DNA from: Euprymna scolopes
Lineage: Eukaryota; Mollusca; Cephalopoda; Sepiida; Sepiolidae
Reading direction: 5' to 3'
DNA: 29,668 nucleotides
NCBI GenBank assembly: GCA_024364805.1
Contig: CM044488.1
Span: 35,846,657-35,876,324, forward strand
In this document: positions 19,401 through 28,540 of the stretch, in pieces
How the letters are laid out: the number at the start of each line of letters is the position of its first letter
Position numbering within the stretch: the stretch's first letter is position 1
The notes under the pieces: model-generated
Told to the model about the DNA's origin: nothing
The model's input: the letters and a program-made list of their open reading frames with translations, nothing else
Database searches by the model: none
Program-made: the position numbers and the translations under genes

Positions 19401-19945
19401 CATTGATTGAGATTGTCGGACTGACTTCCTCATCTTGGTTGTTATCGTCACAACGTTTCGGCCGTTTTGCCCTCCGGCCTTCATCAAATGTTTTGTATCG
19501 AACTGGGGAACCGTTTGTTAGGAGTCTCGAACCCAACCCTTTATTATTATTACGGGGGTACCGTGTTCGAACTCCAGCTAGGCTCTGGGACATAGTTGCC
19601 GATTCTCTGTTTTGAATGTCCTAGTGACATATGGCCGAGTGGTCCTAGACGTTGTATCAAAGTTTACAGTTACCCAAAGGTGCTGAGTTCAATCCTGAAC
19701 GAAGGCAGTGAAAAGTAACATTCAAAACAGAAAATCAGCAACTATGTCCCAGAGCCTAGCTGGAGTCCGAACACGGTACCCCCGTAATAATAATAAAGGG
19801 TTGGGTTCGAGACTCCTAACAAACGGTTCCCCAGTACGATACAAAACACCTGATGAATGTCGGAGGGCAAAACGGCCGAAACGTTGTGACGATAGCAACC
19901 AAGATGAGGAAGTCAGTCCGACAATCTCAATCAATGAAAACATCT
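19401..19945. repeat. Large inverted repeat, ~220-bp arms, tRNA-like loop
   Basis: The left arm 19401-19619 is the reverse complement of the right arm 19719-19945, with about nine differences over about 217 aligned bases by hand count (roughly 96% identity). Each arm holds the same open frame of about 64 codons, pointing inward to outward (text SQSLAGVRTRYPRNNNKGLG and GRRAKRPKRCDD or CRRAKRPKRCDD). The symmetric inner boundary is TTTTGAATGT / ACATTCAAAA, and the 99-base loop is a tRNA-like sequence. Either two opposed copies of one dispersed repeat met here, or this is a genuine palindromic element; transcripts would form a long hairpin. Confidence 0.85.
19620..19718 (+). mobile_element. tRNA-Leu/Ser-like SINE head in hairpin loop
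   Basis: TGGCCGAGTGG at 19632-19642 matches the A box of tRNA-Leu/Ser exactly, and GTTCAATCC at 19687-19695 fits the B box GWTCRANNC exactly, about 45 bases downstream. The 3' half is not a canonical acceptor/T-arm, so an RNA polymerase III-type SINE promoter is more likely than a tRNA gene. The right arm continues directly from it in plus orientation, consistent with head plus body. Confidence 0.7.
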
Positions 19946-20327
19946 TACCCCAAAAATACAGACAATTACTAAAGAATACATATCCTCTAATATAAAATAC
20001 GTGTGTTGTTAAAGGAGCAAAAGAAGTTTTCGAGGCACAAATCTATTGAAACCGCATTTAAGATCTACGAAAATAAATTTACTTTCGCCCTTTCCTAAGT
20101 GCGGTCTGAATAGATGTTCCGAAATGAGAGATTCTAACAGAGAAATTTCGTTAGGAAAAATACAAAGCAATTTGGACAGGTGTCCGTTCGGCTGAAAAGT
20201 AGCACCAATAAGAGGATTAGACTTGTTCTGTATTTACGATCACATGGGAATACGAGAAGGCCAAATCACGTGACCTCAGCGATCCCCTAACTTCGAAGCC
20301 AATTATCTCCATTTGCGTTAACCCTGG
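19946..20327. other. Interval without recognised feature
   Basis: Mixed-composition sequence; AAATCACGTGACCTCAGCG near 20264 has a CACGTG hexamer. No gene seen. Confidence 0.35.
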
Positions 20328-20362
20328 CATCATCATCAGCATCAGCAGCAGCAACAACAACA

Positions 20363-20393
<31 letters not shown>

Positions 20394-20397
20394 CAAA
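20328..20397. repeat. (CAG/CAA)n trinucleotide repeat
   Basis: CAT/CAG units pass into CAG and CAA runs (about 20 triplets). It could encode polyglutamine, but no flanking coding frame is evident. Confidence 0.9.
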
Positions 20398-20414
20398 AAA
20401 GCAACAACCGGATA

Positions 20415-20946
20415 CTGTTAAGTTGTTCGGAAAATAATGGGCGACTTTTTTTTTTTTTACTCACTTAAAAAAATTTAGTTTGCTATTTTTGTTTAAAATG
20501 TCTTCTTGCTAATGCATGTCCAATTCGGGCTTTTGAATAATATTTGTTAAGAATATAAACTTTAAACATGAAAATTAAAAAATCTGTATATATTTATTGC
20601 ACGAGTTCGAAGTCAGTCATAGTACCCCTCAAACTATTTTCCAACACATCCATATGTGAGAAAAAGCGTCTATAATGACTGGATAATACAGCGGTAATTT
20701 CAGAAATTCCATAGCGGTAATGAGAACCTTGAAGAAGGCACAGGACAGCCATGCATTCTTCACAACAGACGTTTGAGGGCAATTGTTGAACAAAATTCCC
20801 GCCAAAGCGTTGTAGAAATGTCTAAGACACTTGATGTCAATATTTCAACAATGCCTGATTTTAGGAAACAAATAGTTAGTCTCAATAAATCGGTATGTAA
20901 ATATTTGTTTCTTAAATCAGTCATTATTTCCCGAACAACCTGACAG
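20415..20946 (+). mobile_element. mariner-family DNA transposon, internally deleted
   Basis: The terminal repeats are inverted. The left begins CTGTTAAGTTGTTCGGAAAA (20415) and the right, reverse-complemented, CTGTCAGGTTGTTCGGGAAA, with about 23 of 29 positions matching. Both are flanked by TA (20413-20414 and 20947-20948), the mariner target duplication. Inside is a piece of transposase DNA-binding domain (separate entry). Full mariners are about 1.3 kb; at 532 bp this copy lacks the catalytic DDD domain. Confidence 0.8.
20692..20905 (+). pseudogene. mariner transposase DNA-binding region fragment
   Basis: In one frame the text is R*FQKFHSGNENLEEG, then HNRRLRAIVEQNSRQSVVEM and SKTLDVNISTMPDFRKQIV. 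Mariner/SETMAR-type transposases read RWFxKFxSGxxxLEDxxRxGRP, then LRAIVExxPRQSVxELAxxLxVSxSTVxxHLKQIGK. This is the junction of the two helix-turn-helix motifs. The Trp of RWF is a TAA stop at 20695. Sequence ends soon after LNKSV at the right terminal repeat, so the catalytic domain is absent. It cannot encode an active enzyme. Confidence 0.8.
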
Positions 20947-21079
20947 TATGTTCATCAAAGTTATGAATCTTCGTCATCCACAAGTGTTTTGCCAAATTTA
21001 TTCTTTCGACCATTTTAAGTTTTGTGTTCTTCTTGCAAAAATCTTTTGCTGTTTTAATTTTCTGCTTTTACTTGACATC

Positions 21080-21400
21080 GAGGCTTTTCATTTTTTTTTT
21101 TTAATATATTACAAATTAAAAAAAAGTTGAACTTTAACTTAAAAACTAAACTCTTAATTAAGAAAAGTCCAGAGTAAAATTGCAAAAGATTCAATTTCAA
21201 ATATAAAACAGATCAACTTTAAATTTAGAAATGTTACACTGAAAATTGAAATGTTAAACGTTTAATTAAAATATCTGAACATGAAATTAAAATAATAAAC
21301 TTTAATTAAAATGTGTTCAACTTCAAATAATAAAGTTAAACTACAAATTAAAAAAGTTCAAACGAAAATTAAAGAAAAATTAACCTTCAAATTGTATAAC
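21080..21400. repeat. Degenerate phrase repeat (AAATTAAAA/GTTCAACTTT)
   Basis: Irregular repetition of AATTAAAA- and GTT(C/G)AACTTTAA-like words at about 20-35-bp spacing, very AT-rich. It looks like an old short-unit minisatellite. Confidence 0.55.
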
Positions 21401-21750
21401 AATACACATGCGCAAATGACTAAGCGAACGTTAAAATTATCTTTTCTACTAAAATGAATTCATAGTCATTAAATGACCAATACGTTTGGTCGTAATTACC
21501 CTATTTAGCATGGAAATAGTTAATAGGCCGTTCAAAATGAATGCCAGTAATGACGGATTACCAATTACCATCGAAGAATCAAAGAGAATAACTATAAAAT
21601 GTAATAAAATCGAAGCAAATTACTAGAAAATTGAAATTCAAGTTTTATCAAATGCAAATTTTTAATTGAAGATTGATTTCAGTTTGGCCGAGCAATTTAG
21701 AAATCAGTTTTTCGTCTCGTTTACTATCAGTTTTTCGTCTCGTTTACTAT
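21401..21750. other. AT-rich interval with a short tandem duplication
   Basis: ATCAGTTTTTCGTCTCGTTT with ACTAT occurs twice in tandem near 21703-21750. No gene seen. Confidence 0.5.
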
Positions 21751-21754
21751 TATT

Positions 21755-21830
21755 AAATGGAATGTAGGAAAATTAGGCACCGGAAAATTAGGCAACGGAA
21801 AATTAGGCAACGGAAAATTAGCCAATTTTG
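21755..21830 (+). repeat. 15-16-bp minisatellite, GGAAAATTAGGCAAC unit
   Basis: Four units of (C)GGAAAATTAGGCA(A/C)C. The reverse-complement words (GCCTAATTTTCGTTGC, TTGTCTAATTTTTG) reappear at 21993-22040, forming an inverted pairing about 165 bp apart. Confidence 0.85.
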
Positions 21831-21989
21831 ACAAGGTATGAAAATTATAGTTTTTTTGTGTGTGTGAAGGGGCTTAGTTTCGTTTTAAAACAATATCTCT
21901 GTCAAGAATGATCCTAAATTCTAATTTCAATCGATATTTATTGTCTAATAATTGTCTGATTTTCTTACATTTCCAAAATTTTCTACTAT

Positions 21990-22043
21990 TTCATTGCCTA
22001 ATTTTCGTTGCATAATTTCCATTGTCTAATTTTTGGGGGCACC
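21990..22043 (-). repeat. Inverted counterpart of the GGAAAATTAGGCAAC repeat
   Basis: ATTGCCTAATTTTCGTTGCA then TAATTTCCATTGTCTAATTT are two to three degraded units on the opposite strand, followed by GGGGGCACC. Confidence 0.7.
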
Positions 22044-22060
22044 AAAAAAAGAAATTTCAA

Positions 22061-22064
<4 letters not shown>

Positions 22065-22132
<68 letters not shown>

Positions 22133-22176
22133 TTGTTTGTTTGTTTGTTTGTGTGTGTGTGTGTGTGTGTGTGTGG
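22065..22176. repeat. (TA)n(TG)n(TTTG)n microsatellite
   Basis: About 24 TA units, then TG, five TTTG units, then TG again. Confidence 0.95.
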
Positions 22177-22242
22177 TTGTTTAGTATAGAGCGGAGAATA
22201 AGACATTCATATATTGTGATTTTATTTCGACCGTTTTATTTT

Positions 22243-22296
22243 GAAGTGTGTGTGTATGTGTGTGTGTATGTGTGTGTATGTGTGTGTGTATGTGTT
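22243..22296. repeat. (TG)n microsatellite with TATG spacers
   Basis: TG runs regularly interrupted by TATG. Confidence 0.95.
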
Positions 22297-22394
22297 ACTA
22301 GCAGAATACTTGATACAGGACTGGTATAAGCGATAAATATAGAATTAGTTTAAAATTTTTAATATTTTTGTTTCTTTATGGATATGGTACGATC

Positions 22395-22490
22395 GGTGCT
22401 CGATAAAAATGGCACCGGAAAAATGGCACCGGTAAAAATGGCACTGATAAAAATGGCAAAAATTAATAACTAGGTAAAAATGGCACTTTA
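22395..22490 (+). repeat. 15-bp minisatellite, AAAAATGGCACCGGT unit
   Basis: Five to six units of (G)ATAAAAATGGCACCGG-type sequence with the last degraded. The GGCACCGG word is shared with the unit near 21777. Confidence 0.85.
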
Positions 22491-23371
22491 ACAACAAAAA
22501 AATAGGATCATTCGAGAAATGCTTACTAAGCGCTCATTCCCCTAGTTGAAAATAGGGGTAAGTCCCTTAGCTTGTTTGGAAAAATTTGGTTTAGTTAGGT
22601 TCAAATTCTGTAGAAGCACCAAAAAGAAAAATTACAACTTTTTATTTAACAATTATTTTATAAAAAATATTTATATATAATAACCTGAAAAAAGCCTAAA
22701 TAAAATTTTACTGCTGCCTTATCTACCTGAATTCAATTTAATTTATTAAGTCCTGAATATGAAACCTAATTAAATGATTTAATCGCTGGCGACCACTGCT
22801 TTTAACTTTCTTGCACCAATGAGATTGTTTCTTTAAAAAAATGTTATATTACAGAAAATTGGCAACATTTATTTACAAATTACAAGTGTCGAGCATTATG
22901 TGAGAACAAGAAAAAATAATGACCGATCTTTGCAGTCTCGATAATGACAAGTTACTGGTAGAAATTCGCATAATAAATGTTATGATAACATTTATTGGAT
23001 GGGGTTTTTCGAGTATTTTTTATTTTAAGCTATTGTCGACCTTTAAGTTAATAATGGCTTTCTAAATATTCTGCAGAACCTGAAAGAGGTTCTTTGTTAA
23101 CTAATCTGCAATTTAATAAAGAAATAAACTTACGAAATTGAAACTCTCGCAGGAAGTTATATTATTGATGAAGTTTAATATCAGAGACTGAATCTAATCA
23201 AATACCGTTTGCGGCTTACTTTAAATCGGGCACTCTTCTGGTTTGCCAATATTTTTAAAATTATTGATTCGTTTGTTTTTGTTTCTGTTTGTTTATATTT
23301 TTCTCCAATTCGTAATTATAACTTTTTTGTTGTGAAAGAAAATTAGTTCACTTCTTGTAAGTTAAAAAATA
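22491..23371. other. AT-rich interval, no gene seen
   Basis: No coding or repeat-family text recognised. ATAAATGTTATGATAACATT-TAT near 22972 is a short near-palindrome. Confidence 0.4.
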
Positions 23372-23447
23372 CTCGTGCTGAGATCGAAACCAAAACCTAA
23401 AGACAGACAGTCAAGTACGATAACTAATAGGCCAGTTTGACACGATC
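23372..23447 (-). mobile_element. tRNA-derived SINE head
   Basis: On the minus strand TGGCCTATTAGTTATCG fits the A box (TRGYNNANNNG) and TTTCGATCTC lies one mismatch from the B box, about 35 bases on. The D-arm and anticodon-like spacing is about right, but the ends do not pair well. Confidence 0.55.
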
Positions 23448-23887
23448 TTTAAAAAAGTGTTTTCAAACCTACTTATTCTTAACATAAGGAATCTGGCTTT
23501 TGAATGATTCACGCATGTGCATTCGTGAAACAGTTGACAAAGATAAACATCCGATGACCCCCATGTGCATTCCAATTTTGACTCTTTAGCAGACCATTTT
23601 TGGAATGAAAAGCAACTAAAAAGTTTTCCACATCTCTGAATACCCTATATACCAAATTTCAGTCTGTAGATCAAAACTTCGTTGAGTATATAGGTTAAGA
23701 AGTGTCCTCACACACATTCTCACTTTAATAGATATATAAAATAGAAGATATAAACATGCCTAACTTTATATGGAGAGAGATGTAAATATATGCACCTCTG
23801 TTCCATAATGGAAAAGTTAGCGAGTGAAACAAACACTTTTTCTAGACCACGTACGAAGTCATTGCAAATAGTAAAGGGAAGCGAGAA
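23448..23887. other. Unclassified interval, possible repeat tail
   Basis: TATACCAAATTTCAGTCTGT and TCACTTTAATAGATATATAA (about 23648-23735) resemble the 3' ends of dispersed invertebrate repeats, but the family could not be assigned. Confidence 0.3.
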
Positions 23888-24075
23888 ACAAAATAGCAAG
23901 TCAGATAATCACCTCAGACTAATCTGCTGCTTCGACTAAATACAGAAAAAATCCTCTACCCTATAATAACAAATCAACGATGTGTTTTCTAAAGAACACA
24001 CATGATGTGATATGTATGAAAAATTAAATTGGTGGCGTAATTCTATTATTTTTTTATGGATATTTTAGATGAATA
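23888..24075 (+). repeat. Dispersed repeat shared with 16160-16535
   Basis: AATAGCAAGTCAGATAATCA with CCTCAGACTAATCTGCTGCT, then ATGTATGAAAAATTAAATTG with GTGGCGTAATTCTATTATTT. Shorter internal part than the other copy. Confidence 0.55.
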
Positions 24076-24184
24076 GAGCTTTAGAACACTGGAGAAACAT
24101 ACGTTTTGACAAAGAAAGCACAATAGTGATAAAATAATACGTATCTGAATGTAACAAAATGAAAAATACCATTTTCGTTTTGGA

Positions 24185-24368
24185 GTCGGCGAAGAAGGCA
24201 CCAGTTTTCAACTCCTCTTTTTAAAGGGCAATGGTTTATTCCCAGTCGCTCGAAGCACCAACATTTTATGCGGCCGGATCAGAGTACCTCTTTCTGGGTA
24301 GCTGGATTCCTCACTCTAAACTGACCTTATTTCTAACCATTCCGCTGTGAAAGACAAGTAAATCAAAT
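24185..24368 (+). mobile_element. SINE-like copy sharing the U2-SINE tail
   Basis: CAGAGTACCTCTTTCTGGGT with AGCTGGATTCCTCACTC matches CAGAGTACCTCTTTTTGGGA with GAAATGGATATCCCTCACG of the copy at 27216. The end GACAAGTAAATC matches GGCAAGTAAATAG. The 5' part (GTCGGCGAAGAAGGCACCAG, and CAGTCGCTCGAAGCACCAAC) lacks any U2-like head, so it may be a truncated copy or a different family with the same tail. Confidence 0.55.
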
Positions 24369-24778
24369 ACATGTTCGCATTTGTCGTTTCGTTTTATGTT
24401 TTTGTTTTTGGTTGATTTATTTTGTCGTTGCTGAGGGGAGCAAGGATGAGAATGGGAGGGAGGGTCTTTAATCCCGCTATCTCGCACATTTCTTGAATGT
24501 ATAAAAGCCGATAATCGTACGTGTACAATATTTTAGTTTTAACCTTTTTTTTTTAATAAAGAAAGAATAAATTTATGCGTTACTTTCGAAGGATTAACAA
24601 TCAATTTTGTTATGATTGCCTGTAGTTCGCGCACACCTACATATTATTTGGAAATATACATGCATATTTACATGATTGTATATATATGAAAAAATATTTT
24701 CAAAAAGCGTAGATATAGTTAAAATATATCACGTACGCAACACACAGCTATATGCATAGAAATCATACATGCATATGT
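24369..24778. other. AT-rich interval, no gene seen
   Basis: No recognisable coding or repeat-family text. Confidence 0.4.
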
Positions 24779-24837
24779 ACATATATATATATGTGTGTGT
24801 GTGTGTATATATATATGTATATATATATATATATATT
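24779..24837. repeat. (TA)n(TG)n microsatellite
   Basis: Compound TA/TG/TA run about 50 bp from the 3' end of the minus-strand SINE at 24885. Confidence 0.95.
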
Positions 24838-24869
24838 TAATGCATGACACACGCGCACATATAGCCATA

Positions 24870-24990
24870 CACAATTAGACTGTTTCATTATATTACACTT
24901 CTTCAGTGTGGCTAGACTAACAATGATCTCAAACCAGCGATTGAGCCACGAATAATTTCGTTGATAGTCAGCAACATGACATTTAAGACT
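24870..24990 (-). mobile_element. tRNA-like SINE, family A copy 4
   Basis: The minus strand reads GTTGCTGACTATCAACGAAA, CAATCGCTGGTTTGAGATCA, GTTAGTCTAGCCACACTGAA with GAAGTGTAATATAATGAAAC. The order and the GTCTAGCCACACTG block match copies 1-3. The A-box end is degraded. Confidence 0.65.
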
Positions 24991-25114
24991 TGTTTAATCA
25001 GTTTTAAATTAACTATACATAAACCGCATACCTAAATATTTATTTTATGTTTTATTAACTGCAAAAACCATTTCTCATTTATCTAAGCATAAAAAATATT
25101 TCTATCTACCGCCT

Positions 25115-25516
25115 TTAGGGAGGATGTTGACATGATTGGAGATCAAAGTTCATCTGGCGTTTTGTCATAGATGTGTAAAATTCTACATTCCGTTTTTGCG
25201 TCTCTCCAAATCTGGACTCATCCAATCTAAACCTGACCCCGAAAACTGACACTACAATCTTTTTCAAGCGGTGACACAATGTCTGAAACATCAAAGAAAC
25301 ATGGGAAGTCACACTTCGAATACAGTTCTGCAAAGCAGAAACCACCCCTTTCTGTTTTGCGAAAGAAAAGATGAAAGTAATAATGCGGACGGTCACGTGA
25401 CCGGATATCACCGCCTTAATCGCCGGTTCGTAGGGAGAGTCAGTTGTTTTTCTACAAATACAATTTATTAACTCAAAACTTTTTTGGGGCCACTCTGATC
25501 TTATCGAACTATTCAC
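25115..25516 (-). other. Hypothetical 133-codon minus-strand frame
   Basis: Open from a GTG-type start to a stop, containing SLMFQTLCHRLKKIVVSVFG and VRFRLDESRFGETQKR. Composition is protein-like and not low complexity, but there is no ATG at the start, no domain I recognise and no neighbouring gene. It may be a terminal exon, a repeat with a fortuitous frame, or a relic. The perfect 14-bp palindrome CGGTCACGTGACCG lies inside at 25390-25403. Confidence 0.2.
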
Positions 25517-27215
25517 TCCGGGGGAAATACGATGAATGGGAACGATAGCACGGTGGACCCCAATTGCTTGCAGTTTAAAAGATTAGCCGTGATCATCATT
25601 TTGGTAAACTTTTAACTGATAAGTTTCTTATTCATGGGGTGCTCTGCTCGACTCTAACGGTAAATATAAAACCATCAGATATGAACTTGTTTGTAATATT
25701 TTGCAATTTTCTTTTGCAATTTTTATCACGTTTACAAATGATATCGTGAATCCATGAAGTTTATCTTGGATTACAGTTTTGTCCCGATCTTTTTTTTTTC
25801 TTTTTTTTTGCTAAAAATTTTACGTGAAGCGACCCTCTCCCCTCTCCCAATAGAAACACGTTGGGAATTTTCTTTCTGCCTATCGATACAAAAGGGATTA
25901 GAAATTTCTATGGAGATTTGTCATTTCCTTATGTGTAGTTTGGCTTGGGTTGGGCGACTGACCTACACAGTGGTTTGAAACGGAAGTATGACAACATTTC
26001 TTTGAGACCTACATAGCCAGCCTTTAATTTCCTGGCCAAAATATCGTTCGAGGTAAGTCCATTTTGTGTGAAGAAATTGACTTAAAATTTGTGTCTCTTT
26101 CTCTATTTCATACCATTTCAATTTTCTAACGGTATGCTTCCGAAATTCATTACTAACTCCCAGGACAGTTTTAGTGATAAAATAATCAGATAGTCTGTTT
26201 GCGAGAGAGTGCTGTGTAGGCCTCCTATGATTTTCCTGTTAAGGTTATTTACAGAAGCATCGACGATGATCTTGAATTGTAAATTCAAGGTTATTTTTTA
26301 AAAATATCGGAAGCATCTCTAAACATCTACCCCGTAAAGTGTTTGAACGAGTCGGGTTTGTTTAGCGAGGTTAAATTCAATTCTTTTATTTTCTTGAACT
26401 CAGGTGAACCCCTGTGCTCTGATGTTCAAACGACAAATTTTTATTTTTTTATTTTTTTATTTTGAATTTTTGTGAAAAGGAGACAGTAGAAGTTGTTCAA
26501 GCGTTTATATCTATTTCTTTGCTTTTTTTTTTGTCCTCGTTTGTCGGAGATGAGAATACAAGATGGGGGGACAAATACTTTTAGATTAGGGTTTTGATTT
26601 TTTTTTTCAATAAGAAGAATATAATTAAGACTTTTTAAAATATTTAATTACTAATATTAATATATTGGCGTTTTTATCACAATATAATCGAACTTTTGCA
26701 AACAAGCTTAATGGAAGCTTTTGATGACATACGAATTTAGTATGTTAGAGTCTTTACATTCTTAACAATATATCTATTGTATTAAAGATGAGTTAATCAA
26801 TGTTTATTTCCCTAAATATTTTTAGTTGTAGATTTTAATCACAAAAAACATGCTAAAATATTCCTAAGTTTTGAGATTGTATTATGTTTGAAGAACTTCG
26901 ATTTTAATTGTTCTAAATTGCTGAAAATCATCGAGTGTGGAAACTAATCCACACAATAAACGTCAACCAGTCTCACCAAAGTTGAAATAGAAATAGAGCA
27001 AAAATATAGAAAGAATTTTACAAAAAACAAACGGAACTGAAACTGTTAGAAATTGCATATTTTCACAAATAAAAACATGCACATGTAGTGAACCCAACTT
27101 CGGCTCGTACCACAAATAATTGTCATGAAAAGTCAAGGAGGATAAAAGACTCAGCAGGGGAACAACAAGCAGATCTTTACTAGAAAGGAGCGTAGAGCAT
27201 TGGAACGTTGGCAAG
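25517..27215. other. Long AT-rich interval, no gene recognised
   Basis: About 1.7 kb of fairly complex AT-rich sequence without repeat-family text. This is the least repeat-like part of the window and could be intron or intergenic host DNA. Open frames of 74 and 83 codons show no domain. Confidence 0.4.
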
Positions 27216-27426
27216 GCTTTTCTTTGGCTTTCGGGTTAAGATCCAAATGTAGTATTTGTTCCGTCCTCGGTTAGTGCAGCAGAAATCCTTCTTGACTGGG
27301 GTAATTTTAACTTTTTTTTTCTATTCAGAGTACCTCTTTTTGGGAGAAATGGATATCCCTCACGTAAAAAAAAAACGACGACCTTGTGTCTAACTTATTT
27401 ATCATGGGGAAGCAAGTAAATAGGAA
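27216..27426 (+). mobile_element. SINE with U2 snRNA-like head, clearest copy
   Basis: The head reads GCTTTTCTTTGGCTTTCGGG then TTAAGATCCAAATGTAGTAT and TTGTTC. U2 snRNA 5' end: GCTTCTCGGCCTTTTGGCTA, AGATCAAGTGTAGTATCTGT, TC. The match covers about 46 bases with a few substitutions and small indels, and includes AAGATC and GTAGTA. It then continues GTCCTCGGTTAGTGCAGCAG into the family body (AGAAATCCTTCTTGACTGGG, AGAGTACCTCTTTTTGGGAG) and tail (CGACCTTGTGTCTAACTTAT, GGGGAAGCAAGTAAATAGGA). No Sm site or 3' box, so not a U2 gene. Confidence 0.75.
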
Positions 27427-27844
27427 TTTATTTCTATTCACATATCAGACAAAAACTGATGTCGTTTTCAGCGGGAAATCAATGGTGAACGTTTGTTACG
27501 ATAACGCAAAATAAATTGCAACGGTTATCGGAAAAGAAAGATAATGCTGGAAATTTGTGGAGATATGTTGTCATGGAATGCCACTTGTTATTGTCATTGC
27601 GAAATCACTGATAACGAGTCGTGTGTGAAAGCATCGTAAATGCTAAGCACGTTTGTTGAATGTGGTGGCTAAAAAGCAATCGTTGTGTGGCGTTTTTGTT
27701 GTTCCAGTTGAGATTTTTAAATCGAGAGGATTAAGCTAATCCGCACAAACAACACAGCATTACGGACTACGAAAGCAGGTTTCGACTTTTAATCTGCTTT
27801 TGTCTTTGGTCGTGTTTTGCGTCTATTGACATCATCTGAGGCTT
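27427..27844. other. Interval without recognised feature
   Basis: GC-richer than average. A TTTTTGTTGTTCCAG run near 27690-27704 resembles a splice acceptor, but no exon follows. No gene seen. Confidence 0.35.
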
Positions 27845-28540
27845 AAACCAATTCTCCTGCTTCCTCTCAGTCTATTTCTCTTACACTTACTCTTTCATTC
27901 TTCCTCCATCTAATCTCATTCGATTGAATTCACTCACTGCAACTCTTCTTATATCCTACCTCTCTTTTGCTTGCTATCTCTCTCCCTTTGCTCTTTCTTT
28001 TCTCTTTCTCGATGTCTTTTTATTCCCCACCACCGTCACCACCAACAATCTTGGATATATTACGTCCTCGCCCACACCGTATCTCTTTCTCGTTCAATCT
28101 ATATTTTCGATTTCTCTGTATCTATCTTGGCGTTCTTTTATTGAACATCAACTGATTCGCGTTTTAAATGTTTCTATTCTGCCCCCCCCCTTCTCGAATA
28201 TATACCCAGGCATTATACTTTGCTCTCTACCCCCTCTCTCTTTCACATTCGGTTTCGTTTTCCTTCTTCCTTTCTGTCTGTTTGCTTTCATTATTTATGT
28301 TCTTTCTTTTTTGTTTTATTTCTAAATTAACTCACACTCTGTTTCTTTATCTCTCATTTCATCATCTACCTCTTTCGCTATCTTTCTTTTCCTCTTTCCT
28401 CTTACTGTTCTATCTCTTTTTATTATTTTATTTCCTTGCTTCTTTTCTCTCTATAACTTAATCTCCTTTTCTTTTTTTCCGCTCTATATCTCTCTCTTCG
28501 TTTCTTTCTTTCGCGTATCTCCTCTTTCTTTATCTCACTG
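27845..28540. repeat. Long pyrimidine-rich tract
   Basis: About 700 bp with the plus strand dominated by C and T (TCTCTTTC, CTTTCT, CCTCTTTC words). Hydrophobic Leu/Ser/Phe open frames here are composition artefacts. It may be a very degraded CT/CTTT microsatellite. Confidence 0.8.

Noticed and set aside
19632-19695. Functional tRNA-Leu/Ser gene
   Set aside because: The A and B boxes are exact, but the acceptor and anticodon arms do not form a canonical cloverleaf and a repeat body follows.
20328-20397. Polyglutamine coding segment
   Set aside because: The CAG/CAA run has no flanking reading frame of natural composition and sits between repeats.
25754-25978. 74-codon frame with hydrophobic start
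   Set aside because: The Phe/Leu-rich start comes from a poly-T run; no domain, and the context gives no support.
27924-28461. Hydrophobic frames resembling membrane proteins
   Set aside because: Leu/Ser/Phe-rich translation of a polypyrimidine tract; no signal peptide, charge pattern or start context.
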